Part shown: positions 1 to 9,397 of the stretch, one piece after another
Position numbering within the stretch: the stretch's first letter is position 1
Layout of the letters: each line of letters opens with the position of its first letter
Source of the DNA: Candidatus Cloacimonadota bacterium
GTDB taxonomy: Bacteria > Cloacimonadota > Cloacimonadia > Cloacimonadales > Cloacimonadaceae
Reading direction: 5' to 3'
NCBI GenBank assembly: GCA_028681035.1
Contig: JAQUJJ010000003.1
Span: 31,239-63,300 of the forward strand
Length of the DNA: 32,062 bases
The notes under the pieces: model-generated
Told to the model about the DNA's origin: nothing
Database searches by the model: none
What the model saw: only the letters and a program-made list of their open reading frames with translations
Made by a program: the position numbers and the translations under genes

Positions 1-32
1 TGTATAATATGACAACTAGCAGAGGAGTAAGA

Positions 33-881
33 ATGCTGAAAAAAGCTATACTACTGTTAATCGTGCTTGGCGCAATAGGCTTGTTTGCACTTTCCAGCAG
101 AGCACCTAAAGAATACATTATCCAAACCAATAGCATAGATGAAGCTTCCGGCATCGCCAGCAGTATCCTGAACAGTGGCATCCTCTGGACTCATAACGAT
201 TCAGGCGGTAAACCCGAAGTTTACGGCATCGACGGCAGCGGACACCTGAAGGCAATTTTAACTCTGGAAGGAGTGAAAAACCGTGATTGGGAAGATATCG
301 CCACCATGAAAGACCCCAAAACCGGGAAAAGCTATATCTATGTAGGTGAAATTGGTGACAACGGCGCAAGACACCCTTCCGTGTTTGTGTATAAAGTGGA
401 AGAGCCACATATAAATGACAAAGATAGCCTCTACACCGCCACAAGCATAGATAAATACGAGATTAAATATGAAGACGGAGCGCGTGATGCCGAAGCACTG
501 TTCATAGACCCAGCAACTAAGGACATATACATCATATCCAAACGTGAAGAGCACGTTGGTGTGTACCGTGTTGCCAATCCTTCCACTGCGGAAGTCAATA
601 CTGCCAAAAAGATAAGCACTCTGTCTCTCACTTGGGTTACCGCTGCGGACATTTCTCCCAATGGCAAACACTTGTTGGTAAAGACCTACACAGGTATTTG
701 GCGTTACAAGCTAAGCAGAGCCTCTAACGGAGAACTTATCCTCAATAAAACCCCTAAAGCTATGCCCTACAAACTTGAACCCCAAGGCGAAGCTGTCTGC
801 TATGACACCAAAGGCAAAGCATATTACACGCTTAGCGAAGCCGGTGAGAGTGGTGTGCAGGTGTTGTTTCTTTACAAGTGA
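33..881 (+). CDS. Secreted or membrane-anchored beta-propeller-like protein, function unknown
   Basis: The protein is 282 aa. I chose the ATG at 33 because AGAGGAG lies five bases upstream (21-27) and because the protein then opens with MLKKAILLLIVLGAIGLFAL, a signal peptide or membrane anchor; the in-frame ATG at 9 has no ribosome site. The mature part has HNDSGG near residue 55 and GDNGARHP near residue 110. Repeated Tyr/Trp-containing strands (VYGIDG, YIYVGEIG, IYIISKR, GIWRYK) suggest a propeller built from short beta blades. I recall this HNDSGG...GDN...R pattern in uncharacterised bacterial secreted proteins but cannot name an activity. It ends convergently 120 bases from copA. A TATAAT hexamer at 3-8 could be its -10 box, though the upstream region is cut by the window edge. 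Confidence 0.8.
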   Translation: MLKKAILLLIVLGAIGLFALSSRAPKEYIIQTNSIDEASGIASSILNSGILWTHNDSGGKPEVYGIDGSGHLKAILTLEGVKNRDWEDIATMKDPKTGKSYIYVGEIGDNGARHPSVFVYKVEEPHINDKDSLYTATSIDKYEIKYEDGARDAEALFIDPATKDIYIISKREEHVGVYRVANPSTAEVNTAKKISTLSLTWVTAADISPNGKHLLVKTYTGIWRYKLSRASNGELILNKTPKAMPYKLEPQGEAVCYDTKGKAYYTLSEAGESGVQVLFLYK

Positions 882-1001
882 GAATGCTACGCACAAGTGA
901 TATTTCAGAGTGAGAGTGCTGCGCACTGAGTAACTCTTTCTTATCCCACTCACCTACTTATACTCACCGCCGAAGGCTCTCACCTACTAGTTCTCACTTT
1001 T
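882..1001. repeat. Convergent intergenic spacer with GTGAGA-type degenerate repeats
   Basis: This spacer lies between the convergent gene at 33-881 and copA. Two imperfect direct copies of GTGAGArTGCTrCGCAC begin at about 880 and 911. The second contains the hairpin AGTGC-TGC-GCACT (914-926). CTCACC-type segments follow at 945-1000 and are roughly inverted relative to them. It may serve as a weak bidirectional terminator, but no clean stem with a T tract is visible. Confidence 0.4.
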
Positions 1002-3209
1002 TTAAATCCTCACTTTCTTCAACAGATTTGCATTCGTAACGACAGTAATAGAGCTGCTTGCCATGGCAATCTCTGCCACCACTGGATGCAGTATCCCAAA
1101 AGCAGCCAGCGGTATGGCTATCAGGTTATAAAAGAAAGCCCAGAACAGGTTTTGGCGTATTTTACGGAAGGTTTGGATAGATAGGTTAATCGCAGTGGGG
1201 ATAAGCATCAGGTCTCCTCTTAAAAGCGTAATATCGGCAGCTTCGATGGCAATATCTGTCCCGATACCCATAGCAAAGCCGATATCTGCCTGTTTAAGTG
1301 CGGGAGCATCGTTTATACCATCGCCCACCATCGCTACAACCATGCCTTTTGCCTGTAATTCCTTTATCTTATTTGCTTTATCGGCGGGCATCACCTTTGC
1401 CATCACGTTTTGAATGCCACAGAGTTTGGCTATAGCAGCAGCGGTGGCTTCGTTATCCCCGCTGATTAAATACGTGCTTATCCCGCGTTGCTTAAGCTCG
1501 GTAATTACTGCTTCAGCATCTTCTTTTAGGGTATCTGCCACATAAAACACCGCTTTCAGCTTGCCGTTTCCCGCTAACATCACCGGAGTAGCATGCGCCA
1601 GTTCTGTATCGCTCTTATGGTCAACGATAACGCCTTGTTCCTGCAAATAAGAGGCACTTCCAAGCAAGTACTCCGTGCCGTCAATACTGCCTGTTACACC
1701 TTTTCCTGCTACGGAGGAGAAACTCTCTCTGCTTGCTATGGTTAAATTATGTGTGTTTGCATGGCTCACGATAGCCTTAGCAATAGGATGTTCGGAGGCG
1801 GATTCCAAGGCTGCGGCAATGCTTAGGTTTTCGCTTTCGGAATCTAGCAGGTTATCCACTTTAACAACTTCCGGCTTGCCATAGGTTAAAGTTCCGGTTT
1901 TGTCGAATACAATAGCGTTTACATCACGCATGCGCTGTAGGGCTTCACCATTGCGAATAAGTATGCCGTGGTTAGCACCAATACCACTGCCTACCATTAA
2001 TGCCGTGGGGGTAGCCAAACCAAGCGCACAAGGGCAGGCAATCACCAGTGTGGCAATCGCAGCCATCAAAGCAGCAGCCAGGCTGGATTTGGGCACTACA
2101 TTGGGTAAAATATGAGTGGCTACGCTCATCATCGCACTTGGGAAAAGCAGCCATGCACTAAAAACCGCCAAAGCGAGTAACAGCACGATAGGCACAAACA
2201 CGGCGGTTATCCTATCTGCCAGCAGTTGAATTGGCACTTTGGAATGCTGCGCTTCACTCACCATGCGGATAACTTGCGCCAAAAAGGTATCTGCGCCCAC
2301 CCCAGTGGCTTGCACTTCCAGATAACCATCCAGATTAATGGTAGCTCCCAAAACCGTATCACCCACAAGGTGCATAACCGGCATGGATTCACCGGTTGCC
2401 ATGGATTCATCCACAGAGGATGTTCCTAAGGTGATAACTCCATCCGTAGGTATCTTAGCACCCGGTTTGACGATGAACACATCGCCAATAGTCAGCTTAT
2501 GAATCGGGATTTCTGTTTCTGTGCCATCGATGCGGACAAGTGCTGTTTTTGCACCCAGATTCAGCAGTTTACGAATCGCCTCGGATGCTTTGCCACGGGC
2601 ACGGTGTTCCAGATAGCGTCCGGTTAAATGAAAAGAGATTATCATGGCGGCAATACCGGCAAAGCTGTGTGCCGAAATACCCTTAACCACCAGCGACAAA
2701 GGGGCTACCAGCAGCGAAGCTATGGTACCCATGGCAATTAGCACGTCCATGTTTGCACCCCCGCTGCGCACAGATTTATAGGCAGAAATATACACACTGC
2801 GGGCAGGATACAGCATGGCAACCAGACTTAAAGCAAACATTAGCCAGGCATCTGCCATGTGGCTGAATATCGCAGTGCCGAATACCATATGGGGAATCAT
2901 TAGCAAAGTAACAAGAGCCGTAATCACCCAAGAAATAGTCATCAATTTGCGAGTGGCGTGCATGGCAGCAAGCTGTTCATCATCAGTAACAACCAAGCCT
3001 TCGCGCACCGAGAAACCAAGCTTGGCAATAGTGTCGTTTATATCTTTAGTTTTCACCTTGCGGTCGTCATATACTAAAGCGGCTTCTTCCAAAGCAAGAT
3101 TCACATTTGCGGAAACAACTCCCGGCATCTGTGCCAGAGCCTTTTCTGTGCGGGCACTGCAAGCAGCACAGTGCATGCCGTCTATGCCGATATTTATCTT
3201 TTGTTGCAT
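1002..3209 (-). CDS. copA: Copper-translocating P1B-type ATPase CopA
   Basis: This 735-aa inner-membrane pump exports Cu(I) using ATP. It has one N-terminal heavy-metal-associated domain with GMHCAAC (residues 11-17). Next come paired membrane helices, an actuator segment with TGESMPV, and the transmembrane metal site [11 protein letters not shown] (CPC near 393). The phosphorylation motif DKTGTLT is near 438, SEHPIAKAI near 470 gives the HP motif of heavy-metal pumps, and [12 protein letters not shown] is near 628. Helices at the C-terminus close the protein. The CPC site, the HP motif and the length fit CopA rather than Zn/Cd pumps. GGGAGC lies a few bases upstream of the ATG. No CsoR- or CueR-type regulator or copper chaperone lies next to it; the upstream side is a long non-coding repeat block. 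Confidence 0.96.
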   Translation of the reverse strand: MQQKINIGIDGMHCAACSARTEKALAQMPGVVSANVNLALEEAALVYDDRKVKTKDINDTIAKLGFSVREGLVVTDDEQLAAMHATRKLMTISWVITALVTLLMIPHMVFGTAIFSHMADAWLMFALSLVAMLYPARSVYISAYKSVRSGGANMDVLIAMGTIASLLVAPLSLVVKGISAHSFAGIAAMIISFHLTGRYLEHRARGKASEAIRKLLNLGAKTALVRIDGTETEIPIHKLTIGDVFIVKPGAKIPTDGVITLGTSSVDESMATGESMPVMHLVGDTVLGATINLDGYLEVQATGVGADTFLAQVIRMVSEAQHSKVPIQLLADRITAVFVPIVLLLALAVFSAWLLFPSAMMSVATHILPNVVPKSSLAAALMAAIATLVIACPCALGLATPTALMVGSGIGANHGILIRNGEALQRMRDVNAIVFDKTGTLTYGKPEVVKVDNLLDSESENLSIAAALESASEHPIAKAIVSHANTHNLTIASRESFSSVAGKGVTGSIDGTEYLLGSASYLQEQGVIVDHKSDTELAHATPVMLAGNGKLKAVFYVADTLKEDAEAVITELKQRGISTYLISGDNEATAAAIAKLCGIQNVMAKVMPADKANKIKELQAKGMVVAMVGDGINDAPALKQADIGFAMGIGTDIAIEAADITLLRGDLMLIPTAINLSIQTFRKIRQNLFWAFFYNLIAIPLAAFGILHPVVAEIAMASSSITVVTNANLLKKVRI

Positions 3210-3392
3210 TTTATTTGCTCCCTTATGTATATTCTACCTACTAGATATGATATTCCGCTTTATGGCTTTAGCAAGTGTATTGCGGGATATACAAACTAAC
3301 CACCGAGAACACCGAAAGAACTCTAAACGGTTTCTTCTCTTTTACTCTTTGTTATTCAATCTTTTAGCTGTGTAGAAGCATGCTATTGTGTC

Positions 3393-3459
3393 GCCCCAAG
3401 GGGCTTATATTGGTTTTGGACTGATACGAGGGTCTTCGTGCCTGCGGCACTCCGGACCC
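3393..3459. repeat. Hairpin module GCCCCAAGGGGC plus GTGCC-TGC-GGCAC
   Basis: A 5-bp stem with an AA loop (3393-3404) is followed by a nested stem: GGGTC 3430-3434 pairs with GACCC 3455-3459, and GTGCC 3438-3442 pairs with GGCAC 3446-3450. The second copy at 28762-28828 keeps the inner stem exactly, while the outer stem has one change. Confidence 0.65.
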
Positions 3460-3618
3460 GTCGCTATCGAATTTCGCCTTATGGGTTTAAAGGTGATGCA
3501 CTTCCACACTGCATTCCTCATATATCTCTTTTCCTCATATCCTCTCTTTTTTATGCTTCCTTTTTCCCTTTTCCTCTTTCACTCTTTTACTCTTTGTTAA
3601 TATATCTTTTATATTACG

Positions 3619-3684
3619 CTGTAGTCCTAGCTGCCCAATAGTTTTAGATATAACTAATCTTGGTTTCGGCAGCAACGACTCCAG
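3619..3684 (+). repeat. 66-bp hairpin element, copy 1
   Basis: The left arm CTGTAGTCCTAGCTGCC can pair with the right arm GGCAGCAACGACTCCAG (3668-3684) at 14 of 17 positions. The T4:C63 mismatch and the C9:C58 mismatch recur in other copies. It is followed by ACTTAATGATT, as in copies at 28604 and 28995 (ACTTAATCATT). Confidence 0.7.
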
Positions 3685-3814
3685 ACTTAATGATTCTCCA
3701 CCCTACCACTTTCTTTTCTCTCTTTTTCCCTTTTCCTCTTTCGCTCTTTTACTCTTTGTTAAAGCTTCGGTGGATTCGGTGTTTTCGGTGGTTAAATAAA
3801 TCAGTTAGCGGATG

Positions 3815-3879
3815 TTGTAGTTCTTGCTGCCCCATAGTATTAGTATCGCTAATCTCTGTTTAGCAGTAACGTAATCCTG
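3815..3879 (+). repeat. 66-bp hairpin element, decayed copy 2
   Basis: The interior begins TTCTTGCTGCCCCATAGTAT and matches the copies at 28604 and 28995. The ends have drifted (TTGTAGTTC and GTAATCCTG) and the total is 65 bp. I read it as a mutated relative in the same orientation as the copy at 3619. Confidence 0.5.
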
Positions 3880-3922
3880 CTCTACACGCCAACACTCCAG
3901 CACGTCAGCACCCCAGTACTAG

Positions 3923-4030
3923 CTTGCTTATCCGCAAGGGGATTCATCGGGATCCGATCGGGATCTCATCGGGTTACATCCCGATCAACACCGCTTCAGA
4001 TGGGCATTGGCACGGCTTCGGATAAGCAAG
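3923..4030. repeat. 12-bp stem enclosing an 11-bp tandem array
   Basis: CTTGCTTATCCG (3923-3934) is exactly inverted as CGGATAAGCAAG (4019-4030). Between them lie three 11-bp units ending mostly in CGGGATC: TCATCGGGATC 3944, CGATCGGGATC 3955 and TCATCGGGTTA 3966. An inverted half-copy ATCCCGATC at 3978-3986 follows, so the last unit can itself form a hairpin (ATCGGG/CCCGAT). A similar array sits at 19657. Confidence 0.65.
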
Positions 4031-4100
4031 GGAGTTTTATGCAGGTACTAAAGATTGTGTAACTCGCAGTTGCAGAGCATCATAAATAAAATACTCAAGT

Positions 4101-4131
4101 TTGGGGAATTGAATTTAGGCTAAATCCCCAA
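4101..4131 (-). terminator. Probable terminator overlapping the 3' end of the barrel gene
   Basis: On the minus strand TTGGGGA (4131-4125) pairs with TCCCCAA (4107-4101), with a 17-base loop containing the gene's TAG stop. The stem is followed by ACTTGAGTATTTTATTTATG, a T-rich but interrupted tail. The geometry is plausible; the poor T tract keeps confidence moderate. Confidence 0.4.
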
Positions 4132-5628
4132 GTTTAGGAAAATACTCCTTTTGCCGTCTAACCAAGATTGATTTAGCTCGGTGGCAACATGGAAACTGCG
4201 GAAACGATAGCTTAGTTTGGCAAACACCTGATTATCCTCGCTGCTAACCATATAAATACCTTCCTGGCTGCCCAAATTGGCATCGGGAATTGCCAGGTTG
4301 TACATGCTTTGCCAGTTCTTATGTCCTATTTGTGCCTTTAGTTTCTGATGTTTCAAGGTGAGATAGTTTTCCCAATAGAAGCTGTTTCTTTCTTTCGAAA
4401 TCTGGTCTTGGTAAACATAGCGATAGTTGAAGCAAATGCCAATATTGTTGTTTAGTTCATGCTTTATCTTTACAGAGCAGCGGTAGTGAGTAGGTAGAGT
4501 AGCGAGGTAAGTGCTATCCTCATAGGCGATAAGCTCGCGGTTATACCTGCTTAGTTGCAGTCCCACACTGGTAGCATTCGGGTGATAGCTTAGGTATAGA
4601 ATGTTACGGGATAGCCATGCCGGGCTTTGGATGCTGTTGTTTTTGCGTGAAATAGCATTATGAATAGCAACACTTACATTTTTGGAGGCAGGGAAATCTA
4701 AATCCCAGTTAAATTCGCTGCGCAAACCCTTGCTGCTAAGCACTCCGGAACGGGCGGCATAAGCTGGAAACTGGATATTTTGGAACTGGGAAAAGCCGAG
4801 GCGGTGCTTACAAGAATCCTGAGATATGCTAACAACTGCTTTTACTGCGGGCTTTCCTTCTATAAAAGCTGCCTCACACGCTGCATCTATTAGCTTGGTA
4901 TCCAGTTTGGCTGCGATGCTAAACGCTGTAAGATGACGCACATAATCCTCATTGCTAAAAGGATAATCATAGCCTTGAAAATATCCCAAAGCTCCCACAC
5001 GAAGTTTGGAAATTTCCGTCTCCACTCCAGCGGTGGCGATGGTTTCGGTAGCTTGGCTAAAGCCATCATGGTGCGTAGCGTACAGCGTGTTAATAGAGCC
5101 ATTGTTAAATTTAACGGGACGGGACTGCTGCGTAAACATAATGAAAGCAGAGGTTTCCCTTACTTTAAACATAGCTCCCATCCCTTTCGGGGTGATGTAA
5201 TCAGGACTGCCGGCGTTGCCAAGGCGGAACAGCTTGTTTTTTTCGCTATTCTTCTTTAGTACGGTTCCCAATGCCCAAGCGGGAGTCATGTAGCCGAAAC
5301 TAAACTGCGTAAGGATAGATTCGGTGGTGCTTCGTTGCACTTGGAAGTTAGCTCGCAGGGTACTATTGTCTCTGGTGCTTAGGTTCACATTCAGGCTAAA
5401 CTCTTTATCTTTACACTGCAAGGCATATAAGGCGGTGCTGTAATCAGGATAAATCCTCGTTCTGCTGTTCACGCTTAGGATTGCCTTGCTGGCATTCAGT
5501 TCATCGAATAGGTTTTGCAGCCAGTTATCGTGCAGTTCTTCCGCATGCAGCTCGGGAAGTTCCTCCACTTGCGCCCATGCACAAACAAAGATAGATAACA
5601 GGATAAAAACTAAAGTAAGCTTTACCAA
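4120..5628 (-). CDS. Predicted outer-membrane beta-barrel protein, second gene of a pair
   Basis: This 502-aa protein starts most plausibly at a TTG (5628-5626) that overlaps the stop of the preceding gene. It then opens MVKLTLVFILLSIFVCAWA followed by QVEEL, a standard signal peptide with a cleavage site. An upstream in-frame ATG would place 42 charged residues before the signal and fully overlap the neighbour. A short, possibly helical segment (LPELHAEELHDNWLQNLFDELNAS) comes first. The rest alternates short hydrophobic/aromatic strands with polar loops and ends in a short hydrophobic strand (SIFLNLGI), typical of barrels. I recognise no family. It is translationally coupled to the smaller barrel gene upstream, so the two probably work together in the outer membrane. 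Confidence 0.75.
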   Translation of the reverse strand: MVKLTLVFILLSIFVCAWAQVEELPELHAEELHDNWLQNLFDELNASKAILSVNSRTRIYPDYSTALYALQCKDKEFSLNVNLSTRDNSTLRANFQVQRSTTESILTQFSFGYMTPAWALGTVLKKNSEKNKLFRLGNAGSPDYITPKGMGAMFKVRETSAFIMFTQQSRPVKFNNGSINTLYATHHDGFSQATETIATAGVETEISKLRVGALGYFQGYDYPFSNEDYVRHLTAFSIAAKLDTKLIDAACEAAFIEGKPAVKAVVSISQDSCKHRLGFSQFQNIQFPAYAARSGVLSSKGLRSEFNWDLDFPASKNVSVAIHNAISRKNNSIQSPAWLSRNILYLSYHPNATSVGLQLSRYNRELIAYEDSTYLATLPTHYRCSVKIKHELNNNIGICFNYRYVYQDQISKERNSFYWENYLTLKHQKLKAQIGHKNWQSMYNLAIPDANLGSQEGIYMVSSEDNQVFAKLSYRFRSFHVATELNQSWLDGKRSIFLNLGI

Positions 5629-6374
5629 CAATACCCCAAATCTATACTGTGAGTAAGGTTTAGCTCTGGATGGCTGCGGATGCCATACATCAGCTCCAGT
5701 TTGTTGATAATGAACTTTAGCCCCATCCCGAAACGGGCAGGGTCGCTTTGCCAAGAGGTTTGCAGCAACAAGGGAGAAGCAATCTGGATGGAGCTTGCTG
5801 CGGCGTATGAATCATCTCCGTCTTTACGCCAAGTGTATGAGGAGCAGACGGTTGTGGATGGACTAAGCTTGTTCTGTGCCGATAACACCCAAGCGGCATC
5901 TTCGGAACCGCTGCTTGTATAACGCACTTCGCTGCCGTAGGTTTCGCCCATATAGCGCAAAGCAAAGTCGTTATTCCAGTTATACCAGCTATCGTTTGCT
6001 ATTTTCTCATAGACAAGATGCTGGGTTGCACCGAGGGCAAAGCCGGAATGGTGGATGCTTATGCTGAGGTATTCATCCTGCCAACGGTAATCGGAATGGT
6101 TTAAATAGTTTATGCCACTGGCAATAATGAAATTGGCAGTAGGGAAAGCGCTGTGAATGCCATAGATGGAGGTTTCGGGATTGCTGAAAGGCTTGTGCCA
6201 GGTGCTGCATACTCCAGTTATCCCAATAACCGGCGAAAGTGCGAAATCGCTAACCGATTGAGATAGCATGGTGATGCCAGAAAGAGTATTGGCAGAGGCG
6301 GAGTATTCTGCCGTAATAGCCACCGCAAAGCCACTATACAAAACCATGCAAGCCAAGAGCAAATACAATCTCAT
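5622..6374 (-). CDS. Predicted small outer-membrane beta-barrel protein, first gene of a pair
   Basis: This protein is about 250 aa. The start is placed at the ATG at 6374 because it gives the signal peptide MRLYLLLACMVLYSGFAVA followed by ITAEYSAS, and CTAGGTAGAGAT precedes it; a TTG six codons earlier is in frame but less likely. The mature part has glycine- and aromatic-rich alternating strands (FIIASGINYL, YLSISIHHSGFALGATQHLV, WVLSAQNKL). It ends SIDLGYCW, resembling the PorV/PorQ/FadL-like barrels common in FCB bacteria, though I cannot match a named family. Its last codons contain the TTG start of the following gene, so expression of both should be linked. Function unknown; transport or secretion support is a guess. 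Confidence 0.72.
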   Translation of the reverse strand: MRLYLLLACMVLYSGFAVAITAEYSASANTLSGITMLSQSVSDFALSPVIGITGVCSTWHKPFSNPETSIYGIHSAFPTANFIIASGINYLNHSDYRWQDEYLSISIHHSGFALGATQHLVYEKIANDSWYNWNNDFALRYMGETYGSEVRYTSSGSEDAAWVLSAQNKLSPSTTVCSSYTWRKDGDDSYAAASSIQIASPLLLQTSWQSDPARFGMGLKFIINKLELMYGIRSHPELNLTHSIDLGYCW

Positions 6375-6421
6375 ATCTCTACCTAGGGTCAACTATGCCC
6401 CTGTGTTTATTTCACATCAAA

Positions 6422-6451
6422 CAGGCTATCCAGAGAGATTAAGATAGCCTG
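6422..6451 (-). terminator. Stem-loop downstream of the ABC ATPase gene
   Basis: CAGGCTATC (6422-6430) is exactly inverted as GATAGCCTG (6443-6451) with a 12-base loop. On the minus strand it follows the stop of the ATPase gene by about 12 bases and is followed by TTTGATG, a short T run. It is a likely transcription end or an RNA 3'-end stabiliser. Confidence 0.5.
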
Positions 6452-6462
6452 ATATCTATAGT

Positions 6463-7566
6463 TTAAAACAGATTAACTTCGCTTTCGGGATCAAAGAAGT
6501 GGGCTTTTGCCATGTCCAGCGTAATATCCAGCTTTTGTCCCATTTTAGGCAGTTCCTTAGGGTCTAAACGAGCGGTAAAGGTATGGTTGGCAGTCTTAAG
6601 AATAACATGATATTCGTTGCCAAGAGGCTCCACCGTGTCCACCGTGCTGTTAAATCCAACAGGGAATTCAGCCATGGAATCAAAGCGGGCATCATACATA
6701 TCCTCAGGGCGAATACCCATAATAATAGGCTTGTTATCATAACCAGCAAGGATTTTAGCCTGTTCGGGAGTAAGCGGAAGCTGATAATCGCCACTATCGA
6801 AAGCAAGTTTGCCGTCTTTGGTTGACATCTTGCCTGTGGCAAAGTTAATTGAGGGACTTCCGATGAACCCGGCTACAAAGATATTGGCTGGTTTATTGTA
6901 GATATTTAGAGGAGTATCGATTTGATGGATAACGCCATCTTTCATTACTACAATGCGGTTTGCCATAGTCATGGCTTCCACTTGATCGTGGGTAACATAA
7001 ATCATCGTATTGCCAAGCGTACGGTGCAGCTTAACAATCTCTGCACGCATTGCTACGCGGAGCTTGGCATCAAGATTGGAAAGAGGCTCATCAAAGAGGA
7101 ATACTTTAGGATTGCGGACTATGGCACGTCCTAAGGCTACGCGCTGGCGTTGACCGCCGGAAAGCTGACCTGGTTTGTTTTTTAGCCTGTCTGCAATACC
7201 AAGCATATCGGCAGCGAAATCCACTTTCTTTTTAATCTCTTCCTTGCTTTCTTTGCGAAGTTTGAGAGCAAATGCCATGTTTTCATACACCGTCATGTGT
7301 GGATAAAGAGCGTAGTTTTGGAATACCATTGCGATATCACGGTCTTTGGGAGGCATTTTGTTAACTAGTGCATCCCCAATGAAAATCTCACCGGAGGAGA
7401 TATCTTCCAAACCAGCAATCATTCGCAACACTGTAGTTTTTCCGCAACCGGAAGGTCCCACCAATACTACAAATTCTTTATCTTCAGCTATAAAGCTAAC
7501 ATCCTTAACGGCGTGGAAACCGTTGGGATAGTACTTGTTAAGGTTCTTTATCGTGATCTTCGCCAT
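6463..7566 (-). CDS. ugpC: Sugar-type ABC transporter ATP-binding protein (MalK/UgpC/MsmX family)
   Basis: This 367-aa cytoplasmic ATPase powers CUT1-type carbohydrate importers. Walker A is GPSGCGKTT (37-45), the Q-loop FQNY is near 83, the signature LSGGQ is at 135-139, Walker B VFLFDEP is at 155-161 and the H-loop histidine is near 193. After about residue 235 comes the OB-fold/TOBE regulatory region ([26 protein letters not shown]) that marks this family. No permease or binding-protein gene is adjacent, so it is an orphan ATPase that may serve several sugar transporters, as MsmX does in Bacillus. The symbol is a family label; the substrate cannot be read here. It has its own upstream TTGACA. 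Confidence 0.93.
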   Translation of the reverse strand: MAKITIKNLNKYYPNGFHAVKDVSFIAEDKEFVVLVGPSGCGKTTVLRMIAGLEDISSGEIFIGDALVNKMPPKDRDIAMVFQNYALYPHMTVYENMAFALKLRKESKEEIKKKVDFAADMLGIADRLKNKPGQLSGGQRQRVALGRAIVRNPKVFLFDEPLSNLDAKLRVAMRAEIVKLHRTLGNTMIYVTHDQVEAMTMANRIVVMKDGVIHQIDTPLNIYNKPANIFVAGFIGSPSINFATGKMSTKDGKLAFDSGDYQLPLTPEQAKILAGYDNKPIIMGIRPEDMYDARFDSMAEFPVGFNSTVDTVEPLGNEYHVILKTANHTFTARLDPKELPKMGQKLDITLDMAKAHFFDPESEVNLF

Positions 7567-7585
7567 GGCATACTCCTTTAGGGAA

Positions 7586-7615
7586 ATAGGAAAATTAGAC
7601 TGCTAATACTGTCAA
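7586..7615 (-). promoter_or_regulatory. Candidate promoter of the ABC ATPase gene
   Basis: A consensus -35 TTGACA (complement of 7610-7615) is followed after 18 bases by TCCTAT (complement of 7586-7591), a weak -10. AAAGGAG lies further down, before the ATG at 7566. Confidence 0.35.
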
Positions 7616-7712
7616 GGGAGTTTTTTCTTTCATAACACCGATTAAGGTTCAACAGGATATTATTTATCTAACAGAGCAAGGTTATTGGATATGAAACAGT
7701 GCTTATTCTTTT

Positions 7713-9395
7713 TTATCTTCCGCATAGGTCTTTTGTATCACAAGTGTATATGGCAAGCCGATTTCTGCCCTCGTTTTTGGCTTGGTACATGGCGAGGTCG
7801 GCGTGAGAGATAAACTTGTTCAAGTCGCCATGGCTGGGTTCCGGAGTGTTATCGCAGGAAATGCCGATGCTAACTGTTACAGGGATTACTTGATTGCGAT
7901 ACACAAAGCTATACTGAGCTATCTTCAGGCGCAATTCTTCCATTATTCTTATGCTCCGTTCTAAATCTGAATCGAAGAGGATTACCAGAAATTCTTCGCC
8001 ACCATAACGAATAATAATATCACTTTTACGGAATTCGCTCAAGAGGATTTTAGCAAGCTCTTTCAGCACAAAATCACCCGCCGAATGACCAAAGGTATCG
8101 TTTGTTATCTTAAAGAAATCAATATCAATCATGCTAAAACAGACCGGTACCTTATGCCGAGTAGCCAGCACTACCATCTGGAACAAGTTGTTTTCCAGAT
8201 AACGTCTGTTGCGCAGCCCTGTTAAACTGTCTGTTAAAGAAAGCTCTCCCACCTGCACATACAGCTCTTCTATCTTGTTATAGTCAGCTTGCAGACTTTC
8301 TACATAGGCATTGTTTTGCATGCTGACATGATTGCTTAGTTCGTGAATACGAATGTCTAAATAAGGCATTGCTTTGAAATAGCATTCTGGTTTCAGATTA
8401 TCACGCATAAAGCGGCTTACGTTAAGCAGGCGTTCCCAGCATTTATGTAGGAAGTAGTTTGAATACTGATAGTTCTGGATTGATTCCTTAAAATGAGATT
8501 GCATCCCGGAAGAATAGTTACCCGCAAAGAAATAGAGGATTTGGAGCTGCTGAACATTTAAGATGGAAGCGGGGAACTTTATCAGTTTCTTCTGATACCC
8601 TAGCTTCTCTGAAGGGGGAACAAGACGGTCTTCCAAAGAAAACAATTCATAAAGGGCGACAGCAGAATTCAAGCTCTTTTGGTCTCTAACCCTCTCGTAA
8701 ATGCGCATCAACAGAGCTTTTTTCATTAGAGATTGCTTTTGCCAGTTATTTACGATAATCCAGCGCAAAATAAAGTTTATCGCACTATCTGAACCATCCA
8801 CCTCGTAGGACTCCACAATCATTAACATCCGCATCCGCAGCAATTCCTGCAATTGGTTATCCTGACGCAATATCCGTGCTTTACCGAGATGCAACAACAC
8901 CCATAATTGAGCTTGTTTCCTGCTTACTACCTGCTCCAATTCTCTCAGAAGAGCCTTAGCATTTTCAATATCATTATTCTCCGTGAAGACATACATCAAT
9001 TGCAAGCGATCGTACACCTTCAGTGTGTCAGGATATTCTTCTATTATAGGTTGCAGGTTGTTTACCAGAGTCTGGTAGTAGGGCGAGTCTGAGGTTATAG
9101 GTGAATGATTTAGCAAGCCTAAGAAATGGTAAAGTTCGCTTTCGTGTGAGCTTTTTACTTTAAGGAAGTAGCTTAGCAAAAAGTCGATAATCAACCCGGA
9201 AAACTCGCATAAGTCAGGGTCTTTGGGCTTGAATGAACAATGTTTACCCACCAGTTCCATGATGTCATCTGCTACAGCGGGACGAGATTTATCATCAGAA
9301 GATAATAGCGCTCCCACCAAGTTTCTAATCTCTTCACGTGTTTCAATAGCAATTGATGTGAAGCCTGCGATTTCAAAGCTGTGCGTTGGTGTCAT
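7713..9395 (-). CDS. Diguanylate cyclase with helical N-terminal region (GGDEF domain)
   Basis: This 560-aa protein is predicted to make cyclic di-GMP from two GTP. Residues 1 to about 390 are helical and leucine-rich with no membrane segment, plausibly tetratricopeptide-like repeats (for example IENAKALLRELEQVVSRKQAQLWVLLHLGKA). A short linker then leads to a complete GGDEF domain starting at LSLTDSLTGLRNRRYLENNL. The active-site loop is RYGGEEF near 462-467. The inhibitory-site motif RKSD sits five residues before GGEEF, so product feedback inhibition is expected. It is therefore likely a soluble, active cyclase. It begins two bases after the stop of the FtsB-like gene and has no strong ribosome site of its own, so translation is probably coupled. 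Confidence 0.92.
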   Translation of the reverse strand: MTPTHSFEIAGFTSIAIETREEIRNLVGALLSSDDKSRPAVADDIMELVGKHCSFKPKDPDLCEFSGLIIDFLLSYFLKVKSSHESELYHFLGLLNHSPITSDSPYYQTLVNNLQPIIEEYPDTLKVYDRLQLMYVFTENNDIENAKALLRELEQVVSRKQAQLWVLLHLGKARILRQDNQLQELLRMRMLMIVESYEVDGSDSAINFILRWIIVNNWQKQSLMKKALLMRIYERVRDQKSLNSAVALYELFSLEDRLVPPSEKLGYQKKLIKFPASILNVQQLQILYFFAGNYSSGMQSHFKESIQNYQYSNYFLHKCWERLLNVSRFMRDNLKPECYFKAMPYLDIRIHELSNHVSMQNNAYVESLQADYNKIEELYVQVGELSLTDSLTGLRNRRYLENNLFQMVVLATRHKVPVCFSMIDIDFFKITNDTFGHSAGDFVLKELAKILLSEFRKSDIIIRYGGEEFLVILFDSDLERSIRIMEELRLKIAQYSFVYRNQVIPVTVSIGISCDNTPEPSHGDLNKFISHADLAMYQAKNEGRNRLAIYTCDTKDLCGR

Positions 9396-9397
9396 AA

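Larger units (their letters stand above)
3297..3794. repeat. Composite dispersed repeat, copy 1, with inverted borders
   Basis: The left border at 3297-3316 is the inverse complement of the right border TTCGGTGTTTTCGGTGGTTA (3775-3794), with 19 of 20 bases matching. Inside, in order, are CTCTTTTACTCTTTGTTA (3337), the hairpin GCCCCAAGGGGC (3393-3404) and a double stem GGGTC...GTGCC-TGC-GGCAC...GACCC (3430-3459). A 66-bp hairpin (3619-3684), another CTCTTTTACTCTTTGTTA and the TTCGGTG border follow. The same modules occur in the same order at 28710-29157. It codes for nothing recognisable and could be a non-autonomous mobile element or an old composite of several. Confidence 0.7.
3210..4119. 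other. 910-bp non-coding block packed with repeats
   Basis: I see no credible gene here; the short open frames are T/C-rich and cross repeat boundaries. It contains a composite repeat (3297-3794) with an inverted repeat at its borders. It also holds one good and one decayed 66-bp hairpin element, three copies of a CTCTTTTACTCTTTGTTA segment (from 3337, about 3572 and about 3744), and a stem enclosing an 11-bp tandem array (3923-4030). The copA promoter should lie just upstream of 3209, but no clear -35/-10 pair stands out. Confidence 0.75.

Noticed and set aside
2815..3375. 186-codon open frame opposite copA
   Set aside because: It is antisense to a clear P-type ATPase with all catalytic motifs, and lacks a recognisable domain.
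3388..3863. Three short open frames of 67-70 codons on the plus strand
   Set aside because: They lie in the composite repeat, overlap each other in different frames, are rich in Phe/Leu/Ser from T/C tracts, and have no ribosome site.
5629..5754. N-terminal extension of the barrel gene to the ATG at 5754
   Set aside because: It would overlap the upstream gene by more than 130 bases and bury the signal peptide behind 42 charged residues.
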